Source: an uncultured Dyadobacter sp.
GTDB taxonomy: Bacteria; Bacteroidota; Bacteroidia; Cytophagales; Spirosomataceae
Assembly: GCA_937880795.1 (NCBI GenBank)
Contig: CALGRQ010000062.1
Location: forward strand, 1-13,302
Direction: 5' to 3'
DNA length: 13,302 nt
Position 1 is the stretch's first letter. Each line of letters opens with the position of its first letter. This document shows, one piece after another, positions 5,717 to 13,002 of the stretch. A model generated the notes under the pieces. It had not been told where the DNA came from. It ran no database searches and was given only the letters and a program-made list of their open reading frames with translations. The position numbers and the translations under genes are program-made.

Positions 5717-6658
5717 TCAGACCGCGTAAGTTTCAATTTTTTTCAAAAAATCCTGATAGGTCAGCCTAATTCCGTCTTCCAATTCGATTTGATGTTTCCA
5801 TCCCAGCTCGTGTAGTCTGCTTACATCCATCAGCTTGCGAGGGGTTCCATCCGGTTTCTCCACATTCCAGTTAATACGTCCCTCGTAACCCACGATTCGC
5901 TGAATCATTTCTGCCAAATGTTTTATGGTTACATCACAGCCCACACCAATATTTAAAAATTCCGCTCCGCTGTAATTTTGCATAAGGAAATAACACGCAT
6001 CCGCAAGATCATCGGCATGCAGAAACTCTCTCAAAGGTGAACCTGTACCCCATAGCTCTACAAATGGTTTGTTTTCTTCCTTAGCTTCATGAAACTTCCG
6101 AATCATCGCCGGCAATACGTGCGACTTATTTAAATCGTAGTTATCATTGGGTCCGTAAAGGTTCGTTGGCATTACCGAAATAAAATCACAACCATACTGA
6201 CTTCTGTATGCCTCGCACATTTTAATACCGGCAATTTTTGCTATCGCATAGGGCTCATTGGTAGGTTCTAAAAGCCCGGTTAGCAATGCACTTTCCTGTA
6301 AAGGCTGAGGAGCCAGTTTAGGATATATACAAGATGACCCCAAGAACATCAGTTTTTTCACACCGTTACGATAAGCGGAATCGATAACGTTATTTTGAAT
6401 CTGGAGATTCTCATATAGAAATTCGGCGCGGTAGATATTGTTGGCCATGATCCCTCCCACTTTGGCAGCAGCAAGAAAAACATAGTCAGGTTGTTCTGTT
6501 TCAAAAAACTCCCGAACTGCCTGTTGCTCACGCAAATCCAGCTCAGAAGATGTCCGTACCACAAAATTGGAATAGCCTTCTTTTACCAACTTACGGTGAA
6601 TTGCGGAGCCTACCATTCCTCTATGCCCGGCAATATAAATTTTAGCACTTTTTTCCAC
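5717..6658 (-). CDS. fcl: GDP-L-fucose synthase (GDP-4-keto-6-deoxy-mannose epimerase/reductase)
   Basis: The enzyme converts GDP-4-keto-6-deoxy-D-mannose to GDP-L-fucose with NADPH, the last step of the de novo pathway, in the cytoplasm. The product feeds fucosylation of surface glycans. It is a short-chain dehydrogenase/reductase of 313 residues, the usual size. The NADP-binding loop is GHRGMVG (11-17). Catalytic residues are S108 in GSSCIYP, Y137 and K141 in YAIAK, with the acid/base pair C110 and H180; all lie one residue later than in the E. coli enzyme. NLYGPNDNYD (166-175) is also typical. The start must be GTG (6656-6658): an in-frame TAG lies four codons upstream with no ATG between, and a later start would break the Rossmann loop. 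The partner dehydratase gene gmd is not in the window. A -7 box lies about 55 bases upstream, reading toward the gene. The plus-strand neighbour is divergent. Confidence 0.97.
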   Translation of the reverse strand: MEKSAKIYIAGHRGMVGSAIHRKLVKEGYSNFVVRTSSELDLREQQAVREFFETEQPDYVFLAAAKVGGIMANNIYRAEFLYENLQIQNNVIDSAYRNGVKKLMFLGSSCIYPKLAPQPLQESALLTGLLEPTNEPYAIAKIAGIKMCEAYRSQYGCDFISVMPTNLYGPNDNYDLNKSHVLPAMIRKFHEAKEENKPFVELWGTGSPLREFLHADDLADACYFLMQNYSGAEFLNIGVGCDVTIKHLAEMIQRIVGYEGRINWNVEKPDGTPRKLMDVSRLHELGWKHQIELEDGIRLTYQDFLKKIETYAV

Positions 6659-6668
6659 TGCGATTGTC

Positions 6669-6676
6669 TAAATTTG
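6669..6676 (+). promoter_or_regulatory. -7 box for the MORN-like exported protein
   Basis: TAAATTTG matches TAnnTTTG exactly and lies 51 bases before the proposed TTG start at 6728, giving a predicted transcript start near 6683. It sits only 10 bases upstream of the divergent fcl start codon, so it lies inside the fcl leader. No clear -33 TTG is visible. Confidence 0.4.
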
Positions 6677-6713
6677 TAGGTGTAAAATCAATAACGTTGG
6701 GGCAAATTCGTTA

Positions 6714-6721
6714 CAAAAGTA
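6714..6721 (-). promoter_or_regulatory. -7 box for fcl
   Basis: The minus strand reads TACTTTTG, a full match to TAnnTTTG, 55 bases before the fcl GTG; the transcript would start near 6707. It sits inside the 5' leader of the plus-strand gene that begins at 6728. This box and the one at 6669-6676 point toward each other. No clear -33 TTG is visible. Confidence 0.4.
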
Positions 6722-6727
6722 AGAATC

Positions 6728-7792
6728 TTGCGCATAAGAAAATCTATATACATGCAAAGTGTTATTCTGCTCCTGTGCTTATTAACGGTTTCTGTACCGT
6801 CAATAGTTCTTGCACAGGCCGAACAAAAAGAAACCCCACCAGCCTGGCTTCCGAAGGAAGTTGTTAAAACGGACACTGCTGGTGCTCGAAAGGGCCGTTC
6901 TAATGACCTGAAATCATTCGTTTCGGGCCTGGACCCCGTTGTGGGCGCTTCTGCACCCGGTGGAAATAGCAAATCTACCTCGCTATCTAGCCTTTTTGGC
7001 GAAACATTGCCAGACCTGGGTCTACGCGTGAAGGAATATAGAAATGAAAAAGACGCCAGAAAGCAGAAAAAGGATAAACGAAAGTTGTCTAGAGTGGAGT
7101 ACGAGGGAATTCCCATGCAGAGTATGTCTGTCAAATTTGGAAGTGGCGAACGAGCCACCACCGAAAACTTTAACGTACTTAAGGAGGTGAAAACACTTAA
7201 CCCATACGTGAGAGCAACCGAAACACGCTGGTACGACACCAAAACGAAGCGTCTGAGCTCTGCGTTGATTAAGGATAAACAAAAGGCATTGCTCTTACAC
7301 GGATCCTACCGTAAATACTCCGGAGAAAACCTGATCGAAGAGGGCCATTATTATATGGGTACCAAAGATGGGCGTTGGGTGAAGTATGATTCCAAATTTA
7401 ATTTGGTTGATAAAACTGTTTGGAACAGAGGATTTCCATTAGAATCGCGCATCACTTATTATGACTCCGCTCATACTCAAGTTAAGGAAGTCCTTCCCGT
7501 CATGTTTGGTAAAGTAGATGGGGAATTCTTGCAATTCTACAAAGAAGGGCAACTCATGACCAACGGTAAATACCAGGAAGGACAAAAAGTGGGGCGTTGG
7601 GTGGAATATTATCAATTTCGCCGCCAGAGAAAAAAAGAGATTCAATATCCCAAAACAAGTTGGGATGAAGATTTTGAGCCGTTTATACTGAGAGAGTGGG
7701 ATGATAAAGGCAAATTACTATACGACCACACCAAAGATCCTCGAGCTACTGTAGAAGAAGAGGAAACCGAAACTGTGGTAGAGACTCCATAA
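6728..7792 (+). CDS. Exported MORN/YwqK-like repeat protein, function unknown
   Basis: The 354-residue protein has a clear signal peptide: basic start RIRK (2-5), hydrophobic core about 11-28 and likely cleavage after VLA (27-29). A low-complexity Ser/Gly/Lys linker (about 45-120, with a basic run RKQKKDKRK at 111-119) precedes the repeat region. There, variants of the GxxxGxWxxY motif appear: HGSYRKYSG (191-199), GTKDGRWVKY (211-220), GKVDGEFLQFYKEG (261-274) and GKYQEGQKVGRWVEY (280-294). These resemble MORN repeats, often annotated in Bacteroidota as YwqK-family. The tail is acidic (EEEETE, 343-348). MORN-like sheets act as structural or binding modules; no enzymatic motif is seen. It is probably periplasmic or surface-associated. 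The start is taken as TTG 6728 because the alternative ATG (6752) would lose the positive residues of the signal peptide; an in-frame TAA (6692-6694) limits extension. The next gene follows after 65 bp. Confidence 0.85.
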   Translation: MRIRKSIYMQSVILLLCLLTVSVPSIVLAQAEQKETPPAWLPKEVVKTDTAGARKGRSNDLKSFVSGLDPVVGASAPGGNSKSTSLSSLFGETLPDLGLRVKEYRNEKDARKQKKDKRKLSRVEYEGIPMQSMSVKFGSGERATTENFNVLKEVKTLNPYVRATETRWYDTKTKRLSSALIKDKQKALLLHGSYRKYSGENLIEEGHYYMGTKDGRWVKYDSKFNLVDKTVWNRGFPLESRITYYDSAHTQVKEVLPVMFGKVDGEFLQFYKEGQLMTNGKYQEGQKVGRWVEYYQFRRQRKKEIQYPKTSWDEDFEPFILREWDDKGKLLYDHTKDPRATVEEEETETVVETP

Positions 7793-7857
7793 CACTTAAA
7801 ATTTAGGTCCAGTAAATAAATTACCGTGTTTGTTTCCAGACACGAATATTTCCATTT

Positions 7858-9555
7858 ATGCTTTCGTCAACAATCCATTTCTTGAAGAATAACACCTGGC
7901 TTGCCATATTTCTATTCATACTTCCTGTAATTCTCTATATTCTTGTTTTTAACGCGGTTTCTCTGAATGTCAACTATGTGGCTTTTGATGATATTCTGAT
8001 TCTCGGTGTGATTCCGGGATTCGGGGAGTCGTCCTGGCCGGAAAAATGGAAACGGTTGACGGAGCTATTTCCGGAACACCGCCTGGTATTTTCAAGATCC
8101 ATCATTCTTCTACTTCAAAATACTTTTGGACGTCTTGACCTCGTATGGGCCATGATGATCGCAAATTTTTGCTGGGCTGCTTGTGCATTCGTGTTCTATA
8201 AAGCCTTCAAAAGGCTTAAACTTTCTCTTTGGTATTTTGTGCCAATCATGTGGCTATGGTTCAATATACAGTCGTTCGAAAATATATTCTGGGGCGTTAG
8301 TTCTCTGTGCAATTTTGGTGTATTACTCTTTGTAATCACCTCCTTTTATTTCGCTGCATTTTATCCAAAGCGTATATACTATGCCTTACCTTTCGCCATC
8401 ATTGCCACATTCTCTTATGGTAACGGACTAATGGCTTTTCCTGTAATCGCACTCTTATGCTTGTTATCGGGACAGCGAGTAAACTTTTTCATCACCCTTG
8501 TGGTAATGGCTGCCATTGCATCTATCTATTTTGTTGATTTCAAGCCCATCACCCAAAATCTTGATATTTCCGATCCGCATGAGGTGAAAGAAGGTATTAT
8601 GGGTTTCTTTGGCTTCATTGGCTCCATTTCTACGCTATATGCGTACCCGGCCGATGCTTTTTTATTAATCATAGCTGTTACTTCCGGCGTTTTAATGCTA
8701 CTAGCATTGCTATGGCTTACACGTACCCAGTGGGCTAAATGGTGGAAGGCGGTCGTGCAGAACAAACCATATAGCAACCAGGTGGCTTTGTTCGCCGTCG
8801 CACTAGCTCTTTTTATTGCAGTCACCTCACTTGCCCTTAGTTATAAGCGAATTCCTACTGACCACTTTGAAGGGATGTTCAAAGGGCGATACAGAATGTA
8901 TTCCACTCTGGCCTGTGTTGCGATATATTTTGCCTTTCTGTCACTCACGAATACTGTAACGATCAAAAAGTATCTTCCAACCATCGTTTTAGCTACCATT
9001 GTCCTCAATCTGGTTATCCTGCACAGTAATTTCGCTGATGCTATCAACAACAGAAGGCTTGCAATTTGTCAAGAGTTTAATGCAAGGTATAATGCCGACT
9101 GGCTAGGTACCCGAATGTTTAGTATGGATAGAAACCACATTGAAAAAATACGAGCATACTATGGATCAGAGGATCCTCTAGCCGAGCAATGGACCCCATC
9201 CAACTTATCCGTAAATACACCTTGCGAGGCGCCAGTAATACCTGTAACCGTAAATTTGGAAGAGGAGTTGATCAGGATCAAATACAACGAGAATACCATC
9301 ACAACGGATCTGGATTACTCCGATGGTGCTTACATTCTGCTTAAGTCCAAAGAGCATACTTATTTCTCTCCATTTATGCAGTACCCCCTTCCGCTAAAAA
9401 CAACCCTGCGAAGGTTCCTATATTTCTCCAAAGACGTACATGCCGATTTTCACTCAGCCAATGTTGAGCCTGGAATATACGACATCTATTTTGTCAAGAG
9501 AGTAAATGGTTTAAACCGAATTTACTGCACCAATAAGACTTGGCAGGAAAAATAA
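7858..9555 (+). CDS. Polytopic membrane protein, GT-C glycosyltransferase-like
   Basis: The 565-residue integral membrane protein has about 10-11 hydrophobic segments: roughly 13-34, 93-115, 123-138, 145-168, 173-203, 209-227, 247-287 (one or two), 308-328, 349-365 and 372-391. A soluble C-terminal domain of about 170 residues (395-565) follows. The first extracytoplasmic loop carries FDD (43-45) and then FPEHRLVFSR (71-80). Later come ENIFWG (141-146), YGNG (187-190) and GRYRMYS (343-349). An acidic pair in the first loop, an EHR motif and a late GRY motif recall uncharacterised GT-C-fold membrane proteins that transfer sugars from polyprenyl-phosphate donors. I infer a GT-C-like enzyme, but substrate and activity are unknown. 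It may be co-transcribed with the MORN-like gene 65 bp upstream; no -7 box is seen in that gap. The stop lies 6 bp from the convergent carboxypeptidase gene. Confidence 0.8.
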   Translation: MLSSTIHFLKNNTWLAIFLFILPVILYILVFNAVSLNVNYVAFDDILILGVIPGFGESSWPEKWKRLTELFPEHRLVFSRSIILLLQNTFGRLDLVWAMMIANFCWAACAFVFYKAFKRLKLSLWYFVPIMWLWFNIQSFENIFWGVSSLCNFGVLLFVITSFYFAAFYPKRIYYALPFAIIATFSYGNGLMAFPVIALLCLLSGQRVNFFITLVVMAAIASIYFVDFKPITQNLDISDPHEVKEGIMGFFGFIGSISTLYAYPADAFLLIIAVTSGVLMLLALLWLTRTQWAKWWKAVVQNKPYSNQVALFAVALALFIAVTSLALSYKRIPTDHFEGMFKGRYRMYSTLACVAIYFAFLSLTNTVTIKKYLPTIVLATIVLNLVILHSNFADAINNRRLAICQEFNARYNADWLGTRMFSMDRNHIEKIRAYYGSEDPLAEQWTPSNLSVNTPCEAPVIPVTVNLEEELIRIKYNENTITTDLDYSDGAYILLKSKEHTYFSPFMQYPLPLKTTLRRFLYFSKDVHADFHSANVEPGIYDIYFVKRVNGLNRIYCTNKTWQEK

Positions 9556-9561
9556 GGATTG

Positions 9562-10836
9562 TCAAAATTTATTGTGAATACCCGTTAATATACGTTCCAC
9601 TTCCTTTTTAACCTCTGCTGATGGGCGCACGAAGCTGTTATTCATAAAGCTAAAAGCCAATGTTTTTCCTTTTTTGGTTACCAGGTATCCACTCAGGTTA
9701 TATACATTGCTCATACCCCCTGTTTTGGCAAAAATGAAAGCCTGATCGGATTTATAACTATTTCTTAGCGTCCCCGATTTCCCTCCATTGGGCAGTATGT
9801 GATAAAGACGATTCTGAGGTACCTTATTGTATATTTTTTGCAAAAGGGCTACAATCGATCTTGGTGTAAACAGATTATATCGGCTCAACCCCGACCCATC
9901 TTTCCATACCAGTTTATCCGGTAGATCATTCATATGATGTGCGATAGCGTGCTCTATTGCTTTTTCAGTATTTAAAGGCAAACCATTTGCAGTTGAATAC
10001 AATAGCATCAGCTGCTCGGCCAATAAATTATCACTAACCTGCATCATCAAGGTATACAATGAATCCGAAGGTATACTGTTTATGCTTTTAAGTTCAACAT
10101 TCAGCGGAATATGAATGGTTTTAATTTCCCTTTTTAATGTATCTGATAGCATTTCAACCAAAAGTTGATCAGACATACGTACGGGCACATCCTGCATCAG
10201 CCCCACAGGCAAACCATGCTCGGAGTGATGGAAAACATTTTGAAACTCATCCCGTACTATACCTGACGTAACCGTATCCTGTTTCATATACTTCGTCCAT
10301 ATCTGCGGCTGTACAGCCATTTTTTGGGGCGAAACACCCGAAAACCGGGCAATATTCCCGTAAAGCGGCATTGCGCTCACTTCGGGTTGGTAATAACCGT
10401 TGTAATCGTCCCAAGCCCAACCGGCTCCAAATCTTTTATTCTCAAAATGGAAGGGGGTATAAAAAATTTGCTCTTTTCGATTTTTTAAGAAGTCATAAAC
10501 CTTACTACGCGGTAAATCAGGGTGCAAAAGTGACGGATCTCCAGTTCCTCTAATTAATAGAATTTCCCCCCATTCCAAATACTCTAATCCCGGAATTGAG
10601 TCCCCAAGGGCACATAAACCCGCATAAAAGCTAAATAACTTGGTGTTGGAAGCGGGTACAAAATGTTTCGATTCATTGAACGCAGCTACCGTTTTCGAAG
10701 ATCCGACCGCCTGCATAAAAAAACCAGTTTGTTGTTCATTTAACAAAGCTGATTTTTTGATCTCTCGTTTTAGATAATGAGAAGCAGAGCATCCGGACAA
10801 GAAAAGAATGCCCGCAAACAACAAAAATGTGCGCAT
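9562..10836 (-). CDS. dacB: D-alanyl-D-alanine carboxypeptidase / endopeptidase, PBP4 (S13) family, lipoprotein
   Basis: This penicillin-binding protein removes the terminal D-Ala from peptidoglycan stem peptides and may cut cross-links. The 424-residue protein holds all S13 active-site motifs: SNTK (63-66, nucleophile S63), SDN (268-270) and KTG (371-373). Family signatures GTGDPSL (97-103) and DGSGLSRYN (313-321) are also present. About 200 residues lie between SNTK and SDN, holding the extra domains typical of PBP4, slightly shorter than in E. coli PBP4. The N-terminus (MRTFLLFAGILFLSGC) is a lipoprotein signal with lipobox LSGC (13-16), so the enzyme is probably lipid-anchored in the envelope at C16. 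The ATG at 10834-10836 is the natural start, as it gives the complete signal. The gene is divergent from recQ and convergent with the membrane-protein gene, with only 6 bp between stops. No good -7 box was found; a near match (TATGTTTC on the minus strand) lies at 10913-10920. Confidence 0.95.
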   Translation of the reverse strand: MRTFLLFAGILFLSGCSASHYLKREIKKSALLNEQQTGFFMQAVGSSKTVAAFNESKHFVPASNTKLFSFYAGLCALGDSIPGLEYLEWGEILLIRGTGDPSLLHPDLPRSKVYDFLKNRKEQIFYTPFHFENKRFGAGWAWDDYNGYYQPEVSAMPLYGNIARFSGVSPQKMAVQPQIWTKYMKQDTVTSGIVRDEFQNVFHHSEHGLPVGLMQDVPVRMSDQLLVEMLSDTLKREIKTIHIPLNVELKSINSIPSDSLYTLMMQVSDNLLAEQLMLLYSTANGLPLNTEKAIEHAIAHHMNDLPDKLVWKDGSGLSRYNLFTPRSIVALLQKIYNKVPQNRLYHILPNGGKSGTLRNSYKSDQAFIFAKTGGMSNVYNLSGYLVTKKGKTLAFSFMNNSFVRPSAEVKKEVERILTGIHNKF

Positions 10837-10898
10837 ATGGTGTTAAAAAATAATTTAGGTATCATGTTTGCCCTAAGCTGTTGGTTCCTTTCCACCCA

Positions 10899-10946
10899 CG
10901 TAACAATCTCTTGAAACATAGTCATATACTTCAACACCCGTAACAA
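10899..10946. repeat. Direct repeat CGTAACAA in the dacB-recQ divergent region
   Basis: CGTAACAA occurs at 10899-10906 and 10939-10946, 40 bp apart. Each copy is preceded by a similar CACCC element (CACCCACGTAACAA and CACCCGTAACAA). The spacing is close to four helical turns, and the repeats lie between two divergent genes, so a shared regulator site is conceivable. The motif is short and could be chance. Confidence 0.3.
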
Positions 10947-11059
10947 CTAAAAGCCGGAGGGTAAAGTTAATGTATTCAGGATAAAACCAAGATAACCCCC
11001 TACTCTTTTCCGTCCTGAAATAAGAGAAACGTCAATTCCCCAATCAGATTTCGTTATTT

Positions 11060-11068
11060 TACATTTTG
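11060..11068 (+). promoter_or_regulatory. Near-match -7 box for recQ
   Basis: TACATTTTG resembles TAnnTTTG with one extra base between TA and TTTG. It ends 18 bases before the recQ ATG, the same placement as the exact box upstream of the helicase at 1053. The start codon has an A-rich context (CATAAAAAATG). No -33 TTG was found, so the assignment is tentative. Confidence 0.35.
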
Positions 11069-11086
11069 TTATTACATCCATAAAAA

Positions 11087-12994
11087 ATGAACGACCTGCA
11101 CGCCGTCCTGAAACAATATTGGGGCTACGAAAATTTTAGGCCCTTTCAGGAAGAGGCCATTCGTTGCGTGTTGAATGGCATTGATACCCTTGTTTTACTA
11201 CCTACAGGCGGAGGAAAATCAATTTGTTTTCAAGTGCCGGCAATGGCTATGGAGGGCATTTGTATCGTGGTCACTCCACTCATTGCCCTCATGAAGGACC
11301 AGGTGGAGCAGCTTAGAAAAAGAAATATACCAGCTGCTGCTATCCATTCGGGCATGAATAAATATGAAATCGATGTAACGCTCGATAATTGTATTCATGG
11401 CATAACGAAGTTCCTATACGTTTCACCGGAGCGACTTCGAACGGATATCATGATCGTACGGGCAAGACAAATGAAAGTTTGTCTTCTTGCCATCGACGAA
11501 GCCCATTGTATATCGGCTTGGGGCTACGATTTTCGACCCTCGTATCTGCTCATATCCGATTTTAGAGACCAGTTACCGGGCGTTCCTGTCATGGCACTCA
11601 CGGCTACGGCTACGGAAGAAGTAAGATCGGATATACTGGACAAACTAAAAATGAAATCGGCAAGAGTATTTAAACAATCTTTTGCTAGGGCTAACCTCTC
11701 CTACTCCACCTTTATGGAGGAAAACAAGGAAAGGAAATTGCTACAAATATTAAATAATGTTCAGGGAACGGCCATCGTATACGTAAAGACCCGAAAACGA
11801 ACCAAAGACATTGCCGATTCTCTTTACCGACATGGAATATCTGTGCTGAGCTATCATGCTGGCTTACCTTTTAAAGATCGCAACGATCGTCAGGCGGCAT
11901 GGATAAAAAACCAGATTCGGGTAATGGTCGCCACCAACGCATTTGGCATGGGTATCGACAAGCCCGATGTTCGATCAGTGATACATTATGATTTACCCGA
12001 AAATTTGGAAGCCTACTATCAGGAAGCTGGAAGAGCAGGACGTGACGAGAAAAAAGCCTATGCAGTAGCCTTGTTTAACAAAATTGACCTCGAAGAACTT
12101 GCCGAAAATGTGGAACGCAAATATCCACCTGTTGAAATGCTCCGGAGAGTGTATCAGGCACTGGCCAATTATTACAAAATACCCGTAGGTGGTGCCGAAT
12201 TTGCCAGCTTCTCATTTGATATACAAGACTTTACAGGAATATTCGGATTGCCTTTGAGTGAAACGCACTATACCTTAAAACTACTTGAAGAAGAAGGTTT
12301 TATCCTCCTGAGCGAAAATTTCAACGACCCTGCCAAATTACATTTTTTGGTAGATAACCGACAATTGTACGATTTTCAGATACGTTACCGGGAGTTGGAT
12401 TCGTTTATCAAAATATTGTTGCGTTTGTATGGCGGAGAATTATTTACGGAATACGTAAAAATTTCGGAAAGTGAAATTGCACAAATATATTATGCTCCTC
12501 AAAACGAGGTAATTAGCAAATTAAAATTTATGCAAGAAAGGGATATTCTGGTATACGAACCAAGAAGAGATAAGCCCCAGCTTAGCTTTCTTACGCCCCG
12601 ATACGATGCATCCCTCCTACCTCTAAATGTGGTTGAAATAGCAAAAAAGAAAGACCGGGACAAACAAAAAGCAAAAGCAGTTATTAACTATGCTTCGCAC
12701 AAAGAACAATGCCGTACCGTTTTATTACTAGAATATTTTAATGAGTTCGGCGCCACTCCGTGTGGGGTCTGCGACGTTTGTCTAGCGAATAAAAAAAGGG
12801 AGAATTCTCAAAATACTGAACTCTCAATGGCTTTGATCCATTTTATACAAGAAAAAATTAATGTATCGCCCCGGGAAATCAGCCTTGCTTTTAGAGAATT
12901 GCCGGAAAAAAATCTCTTAGAAGCATTGCAAAAACTTGTTGAAGAAGAAATCATACACTATAACGACGTTGGGCAACTGGCGATCATAAAATAA
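11087..12994 (+). CDS. recQ: RecQ family ATP-dependent DNA helicase with C-terminal zinc site
   Basis: This superfamily 2 3'-to-5' DNA helicase acts in recombination and replication-fork repair. Motifs in its 635 residues: motif 0 FRPFQEEAI (17-25), Walker A TGGGKS (40-45), Walker B DEAH (137-140), the RecQ aromatic-rich loop CISAWGYDFRP (141-151), motif III TATAT (172-176), FGMGIDKPDVR (286-296) and motif VI QEAGRAGRD (312-320). The zinc cysteines are C542, C559, C562 and C565, with exactly the spacing of the E. coli site (C-x16-C-x2-C-x2-C). In E. coli they begin at residue 380, directly after the helicase core. Here some 160 extra residues (about 350-515), which look like winged-helix material, come first. 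No HRDC-sized domain follows; only about 70 residues remain, resembling a small helical or winged domain. The loop has Y147 where E. coli has His156. This looks like the Bacteroidota RecQ subgroup, not a broken gene. A DUF5723-like gene starts 8 bases after the stop. Confidence 0.95.
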   Translation: MNDLHAVLKQYWGYENFRPFQEEAIRCVLNGIDTLVLLPTGGGKSICFQVPAMAMEGICIVVTPLIALMKDQVEQLRKRNIPAAAIHSGMNKYEIDVTLDNCIHGITKFLYVSPERLRTDIMIVRARQMKVCLLAIDEAHCISAWGYDFRPSYLLISDFRDQLPGVPVMALTATATEEVRSDILDKLKMKSARVFKQSFARANLSYSTFMEENKERKLLQILNNVQGTAIVYVKTRKRTKDIADSLYRHGISVLSYHAGLPFKDRNDRQAAWIKNQIRVMVATNAFGMGIDKPDVRSVIHYDLPENLEAYYQEAGRAGRDEKKAYAVALFNKIDLEELAENVERKYPPVEMLRRVYQALANYYKIPVGGAEFASFSFDIQDFTGIFGLPLSETHYTLKLLEEEGFILLSENFNDPAKLHFLVDNRQLYDFQIRYRELDSFIKILLRLYGGELFTEYVKISESEIAQIYYAPQNEVISKLKFMQERDILVYEPRRDKPQLSFLTPRYDASLLPLNVVEIAKKKDRDKQKAKAVINYASHKEQCRTVLLLEYFNEFGATPCGVCDVCLANKKRENSQNTELSMALIHFIQEKINVSPREISLAFRELPEKNLLEALQKLVEEEIIHYNDVGQLAIIK

Positions 12995-13002
12995 TTTTCA
13001 TT

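Noticed and set aside
6688..7282. Minus-strand open frames of 184 and 86 codons opposite the MORN-like gene
   Set aside because: Composition is Ser/Phe/Leu/Arg-rich without motifs, as expected of antisense to a Lys/Glu/Gly-rich gene. The plus-strand frame has a signal peptide and repeat motifs.
7824..7843. Short inverted repeat CGTGT/ACACG before the membrane-protein gene as a terminator
   Set aside because: Only five pairs with a 10-base loop and no T-run follow, which is too weak to call.
1053..12994. A UvrD + RecQ pairing as part of a defence or mobile island
   Set aside because: Both proteins look like housekeeping helicases with full domain sets. They are about 7.7 kb apart with envelope genes between them, and no nuclease, toxin, integrase or repeat-array gene is present.
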